Assembly: GCA_014529385.2 (NCBI GenBank)
Contig: CM043942.1
Location: 23,548,491-23,612,490 of the forward strand
DNA: 64,000 nt
Direction: 5' to 3'
DNA from: Adiantum capillus-veneris
Lineage: Eukaryota > Streptophyta > Polypodiopsida > Polypodiales > Pteridaceae
The notes beneath the pieces were generated by a model. It saw only the letters and a list, made by a program, of their open reading frames with translations. It did not search any database and had not been told where the DNA came from. Position numbers and translations under genes: made by a program. Of this stretch, positions 21,753 to 59,080 are shown piece after piece. The stretch's first letter is position 1, and each line of letters starts with the position of its first letter.

Positions 21753-22211
21753 TCAGAGCCTCTCCCTGACATAGTGGTAATGCACCTCAATGTACTTTGT
21801 GCGAGCATGAAAAACTGGGTTCCTTACAACTACCAATGCGCTCTGACTGTCAGTGTAGATAGTGTTGGCAGTGTCTTGTCCAACACCCAAATCAGCCATA
21901 AGGCGTCTGAGCCATACACATTCAACCGTAGCTGTGAAGACTGCCCTGTACTCAACCTTACAACTCGAAGTGGCCATAGTAGGTTGCTTCTTGCTCAACC
22001 ATGATATACATGAACTGCCAAGCATGAAACAAAAACCACTTATGGACACTCGCGTGTCAAAACAACCAGCCCAATCTGAGTCCGAAAAAGCATGTAAGTC
22101 TGGCGGCAATGATCGCCCCTTGGGATAAAACAAGCCAAGATGTAAAGTGCCACTAAGGCAGCAGAAAATCTTCTTGACAGCCTGCCAATGCTTAGACCCT
22201 GGGCTATGCAT
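21753..22211 (-). pseudogene. R6 RNase H
   Basis: SPGSKHWQAVKKIFCCL, HAFSDSDWAGCFDTR, STGF-like SISGFCF, ATSSCKVEYRA and TDSQSALVVVRNPVFH mark the Copia RNase H domain. It ends at a stop shortly after HYHYVRERL, earlier than the usual ADILTK tail. Confidence 0.88.
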
Positions 22212-22239
22212 AAATCTGCTGACCTGTGAGACTGCAAAC

Positions 22240-23298
22240 TAAATATCTGGCCTCGTCTTGCATACATAAATGAGGCAGCCAACAACAGTTTGGTAAAGAG
22301 TGACATCAGCAGGATCACCAGCATCATGTAGACTCAACTTCAAACCTGTTTCCATGGGAGTGGCAATAGGTTTGCAATCCTCAAGTCCAAACTTACATAG
22401 CAATGTCTCTATGTAACTTTTCTGACACAAAGATTTTCTCACACTGCTTAAACTGTATACCCAAGTAATGATGCAGCAGCCCCAAATCTTTCATCTTGAA
22501 ATTAGCATTCAAATCAGCCTTAAATTCAGCAACATGTCTCTCATTTGGTCCAGTGATCAGCAAATCATCTACATAAAGAACCACAATGAGAAGTACATCA
22601 CCATCACGCTTTACATACAATGTGCTTTCTGTTGGACTGTTACGAAAGCCCCGTTTAACCAAATAAGTGTCAGCTTTCTCATACCAAGCACGAGGAGATT
22701 GCTTCAACCCATACAAAGCCTTCTTACATCTGCACACTCTGTCCTCTTGTCCTTTTATGACAAAACCGCGAGGCTGCGTTACATAAACCTCCTCAAATAT
22801 GTGACCATTCAATAAAGCAGTAACAATATCTGATTGATGTACATCCCAACCAAAATGAGCTGCCAATGCACATAGAAAACACACAATAGTCATAGGACAA
22901 GTGGGAGCAAAAGTCTCTTCATAATCTATGCCTTTTTACTGTGCATAACTTTTTGCAACAAGTCGAGCCTTATGGCGATCGATCTCACCATCTGGCTTGC
23001 ATTTCAACTTGTAAACCCACTTCGTACCAATGGTCTTTTTGCCAAGAGGCAAATCACATAAAGTCCATGTGTCATTTTCTATAAGTGCATCATATTCTGA
23101 TTGCATGGCAGCCATCCAATTTTTTGAATTATGTGCTTCATCAAAAGACAGAGGCTCCTCAACATCATGTAAGCTAGACACAACCAAAGCATAACAATCT
23201 GATGCATAAGATTCATGGCGAGAGCCTGAACGAGTACGACTAGACAAAGGTGCATCCAATTTACTGTCACGCAAAGTGTGCAACAGCCATTTTGGCAT
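22240..23298 (-). pseudogene. R6 reverse transcriptase
   Basis: At 23298-22936 comes the RT start (WMAAMQSEYDALIENDTWTL, GTKWVYKLK, KARLVAKSYAQ) and then an in-frame stop. At 22893-22393 come the palm blocks (HQSDIVTALLNGHI, YGLKQSPRAWY and catalytic YVDDLLITG). A frameshift near 22440 leads into CKPIATPMETG and the YQTVVGCLIYV block. The catalytic YVDD is intact but the frame is not. Confidence 0.9.
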
Positions 23299-23307
23299 AC
23301 CTCTAGC

Positions 23308-23973
23308 CTACTCATTTTCAGCCCTTTCCTCATCAAGTACATCATGTACATCTCCATCAGTAATAGATTGATCTGTAACATTTTCAGAAACCCCCATAGG
23401 CTGTACATTTGCCTCATTGGAAATTACATTCGTATTTCCACCACTGAAAAGAGACAACAAAGTGTCATAAATGTCCTGCGAGCTTACAGTATTGTCTCTT
23501 GTCTCTAGAATACGCTTTGTTTGCGGATGATATAACCTGTAACCTTTGCTTTCAGCACTATAACCAACAAAAATACATTTGACAGCCTTATCATCCAATT
23601 TTCTGTGTTGTGTTTGTGGCACCAAAGCATATGCCAAACAACCAAAAACACGCATGTGCTCAATAGAAGGCTTTCTATCATGCCATGCTTCATATGGAGT
23701 AATAGACTGCAACGCTTTCGTAGGACACCTGTTAAGTACATAAGTGGAACACATGATGGCCTCAAGCCAAAAAGAATGCGGCAAAGCTTGACTTTTGACC
23801 ATACATCGTGCCATTTCCGTCAGTGACTTGTTTTTCCTCTCAGCAACACCATTTTGCTGAGGTGTATAAGGCACTGTACATTGGTGTTTTATCCCACGAC
23901 TAGCCAGAAATGTATTAAATTCATGAGACATATACTCCCCCCCCGATCGGAAGGGAGGGTGCCCATAGTACAT
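23308..23973 (-). pseudogene. R6 integrase C-terminal half
   Basis: Continues with the integrase block EFNTFLASRGIKHQ and PQQNGVAERKNKSL (catalytic Glu), then the C-terminal DHAVKCIFVGYS-like block (here DKAVKCIFVGYS) and SKGYRLYHPQT. It ends at a stop before RT. Confidence 0.9.
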
Positions 23974-25004
23974 TTTGAGACATTTTCAGCCATAGCCAGA
24001 AATTGTTTGAAGCACATAAAAACTTCGGACTTCGCTTTAAGCGGAAATACCCATGCATGCCTGGAGTAATCATCAATGAAAGTCACGAAGTAAAGGTAAG
24101 TGCCCAAGGACGGAGTTTGCATGGGCCCATAAACATCACTATGCACAAGGTGCAACCTGCATGTGGCTCGAACTGAACCATCCTCTGGAAACATAGAACA
24201 CTGCATCTTACCCAAAATGCAGCCTTCACAAACATGTTTGACAGGTGCTTCAAGAGGCGGCAAAGAAGCAACCATATTAGATTTCTGCAAACGCAGCAAA
24301 CTAGCAAAATTCAAATGACCGAAACGTGCATGCCAAAGTTTTGCATCTGAAATAGCCCTTGAATCTGCAACAATATTTGCAAAAATTTGTCCACACTTGT
24401 CATACAAAGTGAGCTTATACAACCTACGGCACAAAAGGCCAGATGCAACAATTTCATCACCAAAACTGAGATCATGAATTGTACATCTGTCATTCACAAA
24501 TTTGACTACAAGTCCGAGTCTAGCAAGTGCGGATATAGACAAGAGATTCTTCTTGATCCCAGGTACATAAAGTGCATCAACAAGTGTGAAGGAACTGCCA
24601 CTTGCAGCAGTAAGCACAATCTTTCCAACTCCCCGAACCGGATAAGAGGCATTGTTGGCACAAGTGACTGAATTCCCATGACGGACAGACTCGAGAGAGG
24701 TAAATAATTCACGATGTGAGGTAATATGCTTTGTAGCACCACTGTCAAAATACCACACATGTGAATCTGCAGCAACTGACAAGCATGCATCAGCAGGATT
24801 GTAAGTGCACTCTGCGCTAAAAGCCCATTCTGCATCAACATCAGCAACACAGTCTCCTTTTACAAAAGATGCAACAATGGCTGCATTTGTAGTGGAACCA
24901 GCATTTGCAGTGGAACCACCCTCTTTCTTCTTAGCCTCTTTGGCCTTCAACTTAGGACACGACTTGATCAAGTGATCATTAGCTTTACAATAATGGCAAT
25001 GCAT
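23889..25004 (-). pseudogene. R6 nucleocapsid, protease and integrase N-terminal half
   Basis: Begins with an intact CCHC knuckle (CHYCKANDHLIKSC). It continues with a protease carrying the intact active site WYFDSGATKHITS and the gag-pre-integrase LWHARFGHLNF with CEGCILGKM. The integrase core reaches VHSDVYGPMQT and FIDDYSRHAWVFP. The frame breaks at a run of eight C at 23937-23944 (plus strand), next to the second catalytic Asp block, and continues at 23973. Confidence 0.9.
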
Positions 25005-25149
25005 TTTATTTTTGCCCTTATCACCATAATTTCCAGACGAATTGCTGCCATCAGAAGCATTAGCAACAGAAGTTTTTCCACTCGCAGCAGAACCATAAGA
25101 AGTGGCCGCATTGCTGTTACCACCCTTTCTATGAGAAGCAATAAAAGCC

Positions 25150-25843
25150 TATTCAACTGCACGCTGCCTAGTTCTATTTTTTCTGGAAAGTGACTCTTGC
25201 AATAGCAATGTGCATAATGCATCAAACTTGACAACTTCATGATTTCCTTGGGTCATCAGTCTCCAAGTATAAGCAAAAGTCTGGTAGGAATCTGATAAGG
25301 CATCAAGAACACTCTGCACAAGGGAACTGTCTGAAATGACTTCACCTGCAGAAATAAGTTGCTCATTGATATCCTTGACACCAGCAATGAAAGTGTCCAT
25401 ATCATCTTCCTCATGCATAATCTTCAACTCGAGCTCTTTAGCAACAAAGCAATTTTAGCCTCATTGCAGCTTGCATATAGACCTGCTAGAATATCCCAAG
25501 CCTGTTTTGCAGATTTTGCTGAACGAATGTGAGGAACAATGGTGCGCTTCACAGAAAACACAATCTATGCATGAGCCTGCGCATCCTTTACATCCCAACA
25601 AGCTTGTTCTGCTGTAGGCAAAACAACTCTAATAGCAGCAATCCTTGCAGCAAGACCTGCAACATCCTCAACATCGCCTACATCCTCAGAACCAGGACGT
25701 ACATCAATGCCCTGCACAATGTTCCAGACGCCCTTTGACACAAGAACATGTTGCATCATATAAGCCCACATAGGGTAGTTGTCCCTATCCAACCTGTCCT
25801 CAGCAACAAACATCTTGAACACATCTGTGTTGTTGTCAGCCAT
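25150..25843 (-). pseudogene. R6 gag, broken
   Basis: ATG at 25843 (minus strand) starts MADNNTDVFKMF, followed by the Copia gag block DRDNYPMWAYMMQ. A stop near 25565 and a frameshift separate it from the second half at 25427-25149 (EDDMDTFIAGVKDI, VLDALSDSYQTFAYTWRLM, i.e. UBN2-type gag). Confidence 0.85.
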
Positions 25844-26154
25844 GGTAAATGCTGCACCTGATGTGAAAACTGCCAAAAAATAGGAGAGTTGGAGCGGGAA
25901 CAACACGTGCTATATAGCACAAACTATAGAAGACTATGAGGCACCTATTATGTAGAAAACGACACTGACAAAAATTCTGCACAAAATGATGAAATAGCCT
26001 GTGCAGTACTGCCTGTAGTGGAAACAGAGGGTGAAATGAGCCCGAATCAAAAATCTGGGCAGACCTGCGAACGCTTGCCAAAGCTCACTGAAATCAGAGA
26101 AAGTGAGCAGGCGTGTACTGGAGCAGCTGGCGAAAGCCCTGGAGGACGCAACCT

Positions 26155-26168
26155 GATCTAATACCAAT
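26155..26168 (-). promoter_or_regulatory. R6 primer-binding site
   Basis: On the minus strand TTGGTATTAGATC follows the LTR by one base. It matches the initiator-Met site except at two positions. Confidence 0.7.
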
Positions 26169-26394
26169 TGTTGGAATTAGGGTTGCAGAGAAACGCACAC
26201 AAGTTGGAGAAGACGAAGGAAGCTCAAGGCACACAAAATAGAGTGTGTACTTAGTATGCAATGGAAAGATAGATAGCCCTAGAGTGATGGGCGTATATAC
26301 AATGCTCGGGGAAAAAAACCTCCTAAAGAGGGAAAAAATGCCCCGACAGTCCTAGTGTGTTCGCACACATCACTACCACATGTATATGGTAACA
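26169..26394 (-). repeat. 5' LTR of R6
   Basis: 226 bp, adjacent to the primer-binding site on its internal side. Confidence 0.93.
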
Positions 26395-26900
26395 TTGAAG
26401 ACCAGGATGCCTTGGTTGGTGTGGTTGTCATGGGGTGAACCTTCTTTATTGTGTTGGAGTCAAACTCGGTTGGGTGAATGGCTTGGTTGAGCATGACTAG
26501 TGCTGAGGCGTAGTCATCACTCTCTCCCCACCAAGTAGAGGGCAAGCCACCGATTTGGACAGAAAGTGTTAGTCCCTCCCGTCGACGACGTTCTTGCATG
26601 CACTCTTCTACTTTGGTGGAGATGGCGACGGTTGCTTCTTGAACTTGCGGTAAGGGTGTGCTCGACTTCCTTTGCTTTGGCGAGAAGGTGCTTGTCATTG
26701 ACTTTCTTTTGAGACTCCAAGGAGGAAAGGCGTGTCTCAAGGACTGCAAGACACACCTTGAGCTCAACGTTTTCATTCTTGAGTTCTCGAATTTGAGAAT
26801 GAAGGTGGTCCATCGGGTCCACCCGTGGGGTGGGCACGAAAAGACATGTCCACTTGATCGGGGAGAGAGAGACCCCGCGTTGCATCGTAGCTTGGAGAAG
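26395..26900 (-). pseudogene. LINE ORF1 remnant L3, N-terminal piece
   Basis: The minus strand encodes a heptad-rich segment (DPMDHLHSQIRELKNENVEL, residues about 24-80 of a 122-codon stretch) that should form a coiled coil. After a frameshift comes a part with YASALVMLNQAIHP. This pairs with the ORF1 C-terminal piece at 21061-21321. A coiled coil followed by a nucleic-acid-binding domain is the LINE ORF1 layout. An unrelated cytoskeletal-type coiled coil cannot be excluded. Confidence 0.5.
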
Positions 26901-27250
26901 CTCCCTTCAGGGGAAAGGCCTCGAATGTCAAATGGGCCTACGCCGTTTAAGGGGGTTCCCTGTGGAAATCTAGCCCTGTTAGGGTTTGCTCACTCGAGAC
27001 TCTGCCTTTGCTGTGGGAAGAGGCACTTTTTTTTAGGGTTGAAGGAGCGTTTTATTGACTGTGGGAATGAGTTCTTTTCACTTAGTGAATAGGCGGAGCT
27101 AATGATGAGCCAAGGCAGGTAGGGCCATCAAAAGCAGGCGGGTTGTAGCTGAATACAAAGTCGCAAGTTGGAGCAGAAGACGCATTGTCGCTATCGAGTA
27201 TGACTTGGGAAAGGGGAAGCGGGGGTGAAGCTGGGATGTTGTAGGCTCTC
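26901..27250. other. Unrecognised spacer
   Basis: No gene or element ends seen. It leads into the compound microsatellite. Confidence 0.4.
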
Positions 27251-27251
27251 T

Positions 27252-27377
<126 letters not shown>

Positions 27378-27539
27378 CCCAAAAAAAGAAAAGTTATCAT
27401 TTTCTCACATGATGAAAACACATTTTGACGGTTGTTAAAATGAATCACCAAAAAACATCTACCTTGGTATAATCAAAGTTTAATCATTATCAACATTATG
27501 TATTTCAAACAACAACCTTCCATATTTGGGGCTAGCAAT

Positions 27540-28500
27540 ATACATTTGAAACATCAACTCATCAGCTCCATTTTTTCATCACAATAGAAGTTATAAAAAG
27601 TGTAAACACAGTGAGCTTGCTTGGCTTTAATCTTCTTAGAAAATAATAAATGAGTATCTATATCAGTTTCCAATGATGCGTCATATTGGAGCTTTAACAA
27701 CCATAACTTTTTCTCAAGCGTTTCAATATACATTGGTGCCGGTTTGAAATTGATACAAAGAGATAACTTTTCTTCACTTTGGATGAGATTTTCATGCTTA
27801 GTTGTTTCTCCACATGCAAGGTCAATACATAGGTCCGATGGTCTGTTTCCGGGGTCCATTGACCAAGCGTAAAACTCTTTATGCGATACATGATGGATTT
27901 GGAGATCGTATATAATCAGTCATACTACCTCTATAGTGAATTCTACATGTAAATCCATTGTTTCCACTCCATAAAGATACACCATTGGCAATGAGCATAC
28001 CCATGCTATTACACATGTGTAAAAGTAACTTTCCATAGTGATCTGGCTCTTTTCATCCATTGAAGTATGATCATACAGGTGATTTCTCCAAGCCCTTGAG
28101 ATGTATGGTATATCAAATTATTTGGTATCATGTTGCAATGTTTTTGTGCGGGCATTCAGATAACCAAAGACAATTACATCAAGTTTGCCTTTAAATTAAG
28201 GAATGTCCATCTCTGAATCAACAAATGACTCATCTCTATCCATGCAAGCCTAAAGGGGGGAATCATAATGAGGAATGTAATAACCGGATACAAAAATAGG
28301 TGCTCTTTTGGGTGTCAAATTTTTCAGCCATACCATAACATTTGTGCTTGTCATCTTTGACGATTGATACAAAATCTTTCAATCCTTCCTTAATTATACA
28401 TGCTACCCCTCCTTGCCCTCTTCGTTGCTTGAGATTCTTTGACCACATCAATGAATGTACATTGATGTCTCTCACATCCCATGCATGTGAAGAGGGGAGG
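27540..28500 (-). pseudogene. LINE L4: endonuclease and linker fragment
   Basis: On the minus strand: QGGVACIIKEGLKDF, ACMDRDESFVDSEMD, an FGYLNART-type block (GDFNART in active enzymes), and then SWSMDPGN and KHENLIQSEEKLSL of the linker. It is the uninterrupted paralogue of L2 and preserves the empty target site of Gypsy R4 at 27887-27891. It is too damaged for activity. Confidence 0.7.
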
Positions 28501-28607
28501 AGAAGAGTGAGTCTAGGTGAGGAGATTAGGAGGAGAAAGAGAGTGAGGCTCAGAGAGAGTAGTTGCTACCTAATTTTAAGCTACTTGCAATACCTGCACA
28601 CGCATGC

Positions 28608-28679
<72 letters not shown>

Positions 28680-29134
28680 ACCTTCTCTACAACCCAAGGT
28701 ATTTTTCTGTCTTGAGAATTGTGCTTTGTCCTCCTATGTCATGCAATCTATCCTTCACCCAAGCTCGAGGTGCGGCCCACTGCACTGTCCACCTAAGTCA
28801 CAAGAGTGCACGCTATGGCTGGTGTATCCCAAGGAAGCTATCTGAACTGATCAAAAGAGGAGCCACAAGCTACCATCAGTAGATGATCAGAAGAGAAGGG
28901 AGCGAGGCCCACAAAAAGCGACAAAAAAGCTCCCAGAGTGGCATTGTTGTACCCTCGGTGCAATAGATGAGGATGTCGCCTACTTTGCACGTGAGGAGGC
29001 CCATTCAAGGCGCCACTAGGTGGCCGACGACTTGAGACAATGCGAGATAGTATCTCGAGCCTCTACGACCCACAAGTGGAAGAAATTTGAGAGATGGTAG
29101 CAACTTGTACCACGTGGCAACTCAATCCCCGAAC
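28501..29134. other. Spacer with (AG)34
   Basis: A perfect (AG)34 run lies at 28611-28678. Flanking sequence shows no gene. Apparent ORFs through the repeat encode only Glu-Arg or Arg-Glu runs. Confidence 0.7.
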
Positions 29135-30492
29135 TATCTCCCTCGTTATCTTTTTTTTTTCTTTTTCAAAACTCACAATTGTGAGTGGATAGTATTAAGA
29201 AGAGAAATATACACCAATCCTCAAGCTCAGACCGATCCTTGAGGGTCAAAGGATTACAAGTAATCTGCTTGGCAGAGAAACCACTCCTACTCCTCGGCTT
29301 TACTTATTACAAGATGTTATGTATTGTTCTAGACCAGTCCTCTGAGGCTTGTTTTTATCCGATCATGTGGATCATCAATCTGCTCTCTTGCGTTATTTCA
29401 CGAAAGCTTGCCACAGCTAGATCCCCTTCAAACACGCGGCGGTTCCTTGCTTGCCAAATATGGTGCAAGAAGTAGTACCTGATTACTTGAGTGCAGACTA
29501 GAAGAGCAGGACTTCCCATCCTATTACTACCAAAGAACAGATCATTCTTGAAGCACTTAATTTGCCATGTCCTTTGAATCCACTTGCATATTTTCCCAGC
29601 CATGCCCCTGATTGCCTAGCATCCCATGAAAAGGTGGGCTAGGCTTTCACTGGCTATTCTGCACCTCGAACAACGGTCGGACCCGATGCCTCTTTCTTGT
29701 ACCTTTACGCGCGTCGGCAGAGCACCACACATTACTTTCCACAGGAATATCTTCATATACTGAGGCCATCTTGGCTTCCAGATGTTCTCCATGACTCCCT
29801 CCCATAGTTTTTCCGTCCAGTGTCTCTTCCATAATTTGTTGATGGGGCTACACCAATTAGCCTCGTGCATTAATGCATGGTAAATGCCTTTAGAGTGTGG
29901 TTTCCAAAAGAGGCTACTCCCGGGCCATCTCCAAGCTTCCCATTCAAAGTTGGATTCACAAATTGGCATCACCACCTTATCAAGCTCTTTCATCACCCTA
30001 TAGACTAGTAAGATCTCAAAGCCATCCAGTTGAAATTGGATGGCTAAAGAGTCAGCAGTTTTCCAACACTTCCTGTTGCCATCCCAGAATTGCTCTAGTC
30101 GAATGAGCCCCTTATTATTCACCTTCGTAGCCATTTCTATCCAGTAAGGGCTTTGCGGTGGCCCAAATATTTTAGAGAGCCAAGGGGACCAGTGTAATAT
30201 GGAGTTCTTAAAGTATCTGGTTACTTGCCCCCATTCCAGAGCCTCAGCAACACTTTTGTACTTCCGCATTAGCTCCCCTAAGAGTCCACCAGATCTAAGA
30301 TAAGACCACTTCAGGGTGAGAAGTTTGTCGTGCATCACAACCCCCTTCCACTTTCCCCCTTTTGATCCCAGTTTTGCTGCATCACGCATTTCCTTGGTCA
30401 TGACAGCCCAAGCTTGGTCCTGTTTAACCAATGAGACCATAAATTTGACACAAAGGGAGATCTATACATGACAATATCTCCCTCGTTATCTT
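29135..30492 (-). mobile_element. LINE L5 insertion with 18-bp target duplication
   Basis: The duplication TATCTCCCTCGTTATCTT is present at 29135-29152 and 30475-30492. The element (29153-30474) is in minus orientation and ends in a T-rich stretch on the plus strand (29153-29170), i.e. a poly(A) tail. This is the signature of target-primed reverse transcription. The element is 5'-truncated to about 1.3 kb and carries only the end of ORF2. Unlike L6-L9 it has an A-tail, so it belongs to a different LINE clade. It ends 319 bp upstream of the SCD1 ATG, counting the duplication as host DNA. Confidence 0.93.
29355..30440 (-). pseudogene. L5 ORF2 C-terminal region with zf-RVT domain
   Basis: An open stretch of 274 codons (30440-29616) ends with the zf-RVT domain of plant LINEs: WKPRWPQYMKIFLWKVMCGA, LPTRVKVQERGI and Cys-x2-Cys...His-x4-Cys (CSRCRIASESLAHLFMGC). 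A stop follows the last Cys, and the remainder (29603-29355) continues as FLHHIWQARNRRVFEG, the usual tail. RT and endonuclease were not copied. Confidence 0.88.
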
Positions 30493-30811
30493 ATTATATA
30501 GCATATATATAGTTATATAGATGGAAAAGAAAGGCCACTTTAATTCTATATTAACTTGTTCAAAAAGTGACATTCATTTAGTGTCTTTAACAATACGTGG
30601 GAACCTCGCTCTCTGTCCCTCTCTTTCTCAGTCTCTCCCCCCTCGCCCACGAATTTGATGCGACAAGCTGGCGAGGGGATCTGATGCGCCTCGTTCGTCT
30701 GCCAGGGCATTGGCGCGAGCTTAAGTCTTCTGCAGTAATCTGACTAGGGCTCGTAGGCCCAGTCCTCGGATAAACAGTTGCGCATTCTGGGTGATCTTGA
30801 TAATCACATCA
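30493..30811 (+). promoter_or_regulatory. Putative SCD1 proximal promoter and 5' leader
   Basis: This 319-bp stretch lies between the L5 target duplication and the SCD1 ATG. It has TATATA-rich sequence at 30494-30520 and a pyrimidine-rich patch at about 30607-30652, as commonly seen in plant core promoters and leaders. No transcription start can be fixed from sequence. Any upstream elements would now be displaced by L5. Confidence 0.4.
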
Positions 30812-56202
<25,391 letters not shown>

Positions 56203-56303
56203 GTCAGTTCTGCAAAGAGAACATGTAATTTACTTGCTCCCTTTCTGCGTTATTAATAGTATCAATAGGTCACTGCCTTGTACGTTTCCACTTTTTATGT
56301 AAG

Positions 56304-56386
56304 GTTCGACAACTGCTGATCAGTCAGGAGTGACTTCTAGCTTCCTGCAAAAGGACGAGGCATATCATGATGCCTTGTTGTTTTAG
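56304..56386 (+). CDS. SCD1: Candidate SCD1 exon 12 ending in a stop
   Basis: After exon 11 (phase 1, donor GTCAGT) an acceptor TGTAAG at 56303 opens 26 codons, GSTTADQSGVTSSFLQKDEA onward, to TAG at 56384-56386. The residues do not match the region that follows the DENN module in other SCD1 proteins. The true exon may end earlier (for example at a GTGACT donor near 56330), or this may be a short isoform. If real it gives a DENN-only protein of about 512 residues. Confidence 0.35.
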
Positions 56387-57260
56387 GGGGCCAAGTTGGT
56401 TCTGTACGTAGTGTATACCCATTGTGTTGTGTCTTAGACGAGCTGGCTTCATGCAGGATTTTTTCATGTTGTAGAGTGAAATATAAGGATTTTATTGTTT
56501 TGTTTATTGCTTTATTGAAGCTTTGCTCCCATTAAGTGATATTAGTCAGCATTTTTCACTGAAGAATACATACATGTGAGGGTATGTGTCCTATGTTAGG
56601 GGCTTTCAATGCTTTGCTAAGTGACGGGATTTCCCCTTCTTTTGGGCATTTTCTTCCTTCCGTACTTTGCTACTCCTTGCTTGCTTTCAGAAAATTTTCT
56701 CATATGAAAATGCCCCTCGCCTGCAGGTTTAGATAATAAGCTTTTTCTTATGTCAGTCGGCTCATGTTGTATAAAGCTATGTGCTGCTCTGGGCAAGACT
56801 GGTGGTGGCTCTTGAATCACCATTCTTTTGCAGGGATAAACAAAGTCAAGGGATATCAGTTTGTGCTTGTCAATATAGACACAAGAATGGATGGTCCCCG
56901 TATGCTTTATAATTAGAAAAGGGAAGCTCAACAAGGAATGTGCTTTCAGACTCCATAAACCTGACTCTACTTTGGTCATATAATATACAAGCATCAAGGC
57001 TTCCCTCTTGAGCTGTAATGTATTTATCCAGAGAAATGCAAAGGAGATGTTATGGCGCTTGCATCTGCTAGGTCTTGTGATGAGTGTGGAGATGATGGAT
57101 TTGTTTCGCATCCAATGTGTAGGAAATAACGTGAAGCATAGGACCCCAATGATAAGCCTAATCATGAGAAATGTCACTCTAAATGAGACGAACATGGTGG
57201 ACATGAACTAGAGGGAGAATGAGAGTAGACAATCGGGCAAGTATGTGCCTGAAACTGGCC
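56387..57260. other. Sequence downstream of SCD1 exon 11/12, unrecognised
   Basis: T-rich sequence near 56490-56520 could act as a 3' UTR and polyadenylation region if the transcript ends here. A 195-codon open frame on the minus strand (57204-56617) has no recognisable domain and no supporting context. Confidence 0.4.
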
Positions 57261-58816
57261 TGTAGCCTCACTAAAGGGCGGTAAACATTGGCTTTCACCT
57301 GATCTATACGTCTTACTTTCCCTGTACTTCATGACACAAAGTAACTTCACAAATGTAACTGGAATTCACTACTTCAAAACACGTCACAACTTGGTAGCTA
57401 GAGCGCTCCCAAGTAGATAACGACATGTTGCTGGCCTCAAAGGTTGGTGCCCCCTTCTAAAAACGTGTAAACTTTTATAATCTTTCCCACTTTTATCGGG
57501 CTGAAATTCCCGTACTCTCGCTCAATTTCAGCAGCATAATGGCAATAGAAGTCTCCACGGACAAAATCCCAAGTAAATGGTGATTTCCCATGCACTTTAG
57601 AGCACTTCACAAAACCTGGCGAGAAATTACAGCACACTGAATTCTCTTTTTTTGGCCTCCAATTTGCACCTAAACATCTGTTCGGTGATTCCCTAGCTTC
57701 CTGGAAGCTGCTGAGATTTGTAGGCATCAAAACTGGCCAAAACCCTAAACCTGCAAAAAATTACAGTAAGCTGTAATTCTTTAGTTTGGGCTCCGATTCG
57801 TGTGCCGATCACTCATATGGGTAGCCCTCGAGCTCTTGCACTTGTAGCATTACTTACCCTTCGATTTGGATGAGATTTCTTGCGAGAAATCTCTCTAAAT
57901 CGTCCTGTATAAGCACCCAAGGCTTTCCAGAGCCTCCCTTGCTAGTGTTACCTTGCAGTTTATGTGCGAAACCCTAAACCTACAAATAAACACAGTAGGC
58001 TGTAATTCCCTGTTTTGCATCATTTTGAGTAGAGCAAACACGTCTACTCGTGTCTTAGAAGCTCTTGCACACAATGGGACAGTTCTCCTTTGGTTTGGAC
58101 AAGTTTTCACACGAGAAAACTTTCCGTTTTTGCAATGCTTCATGATGGAACTGTGCGTATGTGTGGGGGATTAGCAATTAGCTAATCTAGTTCCCGTACA
58201 AAAGGCTCTTGCTATGGCAATTGCGCATAAAATCCCCGGAGCTATACATGGTCTTTCAAGAAGCCCAACTAGTGGGTCACAACTATATGTGCTAAGGGGG
58301 GGGAGATGCACGAGAGTAAATCATCGCGCTATGTGAGACAAGGGAGAAGGCAAGCTTTTCATTAAAGCTGTGATCACCTGCACCCACTACTCACACACAC
58401 AGTGTAGAGCACACATTGAGTAAAAATCAGCCCCTACAGGCGCCCCTTCTTGGGATAAGACTTCTTGAAATGAGAGTTGACGTGCAGGTTGCTCTCCTAC
58501 TGCCATGTGTCCAATTTGCTCCTTTTGGTTTAATTCCTAGTACCCACCAACTTATAAAGTCTTGCCGAGGGGCCTAAATGACTTTAATTGAGCCTAGCCA
58601 CTTCTTACTAGTCGGATTCCAGTGTTGATCGGCCCAACCATCTTGTGGCTGCCTGGCCTTGACTCTGCGATTGAAACTATGGGCCAATGGCCGTTTCACA
58701 CTCGCCATGCAAAGTCCCAGCATTTGTGATTTCAAAAAGAGGGTTTCAAAAATTATATAAAAATCAAGGGAAAGAAACCAACAATTAAAAATAGTGGTTG
58801 TCGCAATCTCGTGACA
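57261..58816 (-). repeat. 3' LTR of R9
   Basis: Direct repeat to 60903-61406 over about 57261-57896 with indels. The remaining part has no second copy in the window because R10 interrupts the other LTR. Confidence 0.65.
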
Positions 58817-59080
58817 TACCCCCCTCTTAAAATCGCAAACGTCCTCGATTGCATGCATCCTATACATGCCACAGATGATTTAGTGTGGTTAGCACCCTTT
58901 TATCATTGCATGTATCCGTAAGAAAGACTACCAAACATATTTACAAATGACTTAATGAAACCTTTATATTTTCGTCAAGCAATGTACACTTTTATTGCAT
59001 TGAATCCTTATGTACATGTGAAGGGCTAACTCGAGCATCACCCCTCTTTTGAGCACGTGTCAAAATCTTTGACCTTCGCT

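Larger units (their letters stand above)
21322..26394 (-). mobile_element. R6: Copia retrotransposon with matching LTRs and TSD
   Basis: LTRs at 26169-26394 (5') and 21322-21548 (3') are near identical and begin TGTTGGAATTAGG on the plus strand. An exact TTGAA duplication flanks the element (21317-21321 and 26395-26399). On the coding strand the 5' LTR is followed by TGGTATTAGATC, a mutated initiator-Met primer site. A GGGGGA tract precedes the 3' LTR. The order gag, protease, integrase, RT, RNase H is that of Copia. Stops and frameshifts break the coding region in at least five places despite the similar LTRs. It sits inside a LINE ORF1 remnant. Confidence 0.95.

Noticed and set aside
56617-57204. 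195-codon open frame on the minus strand after SCD1
   Set aside because: No domain, signal or homology recognised. It lies in AT-rich, probably non-coding sequence.
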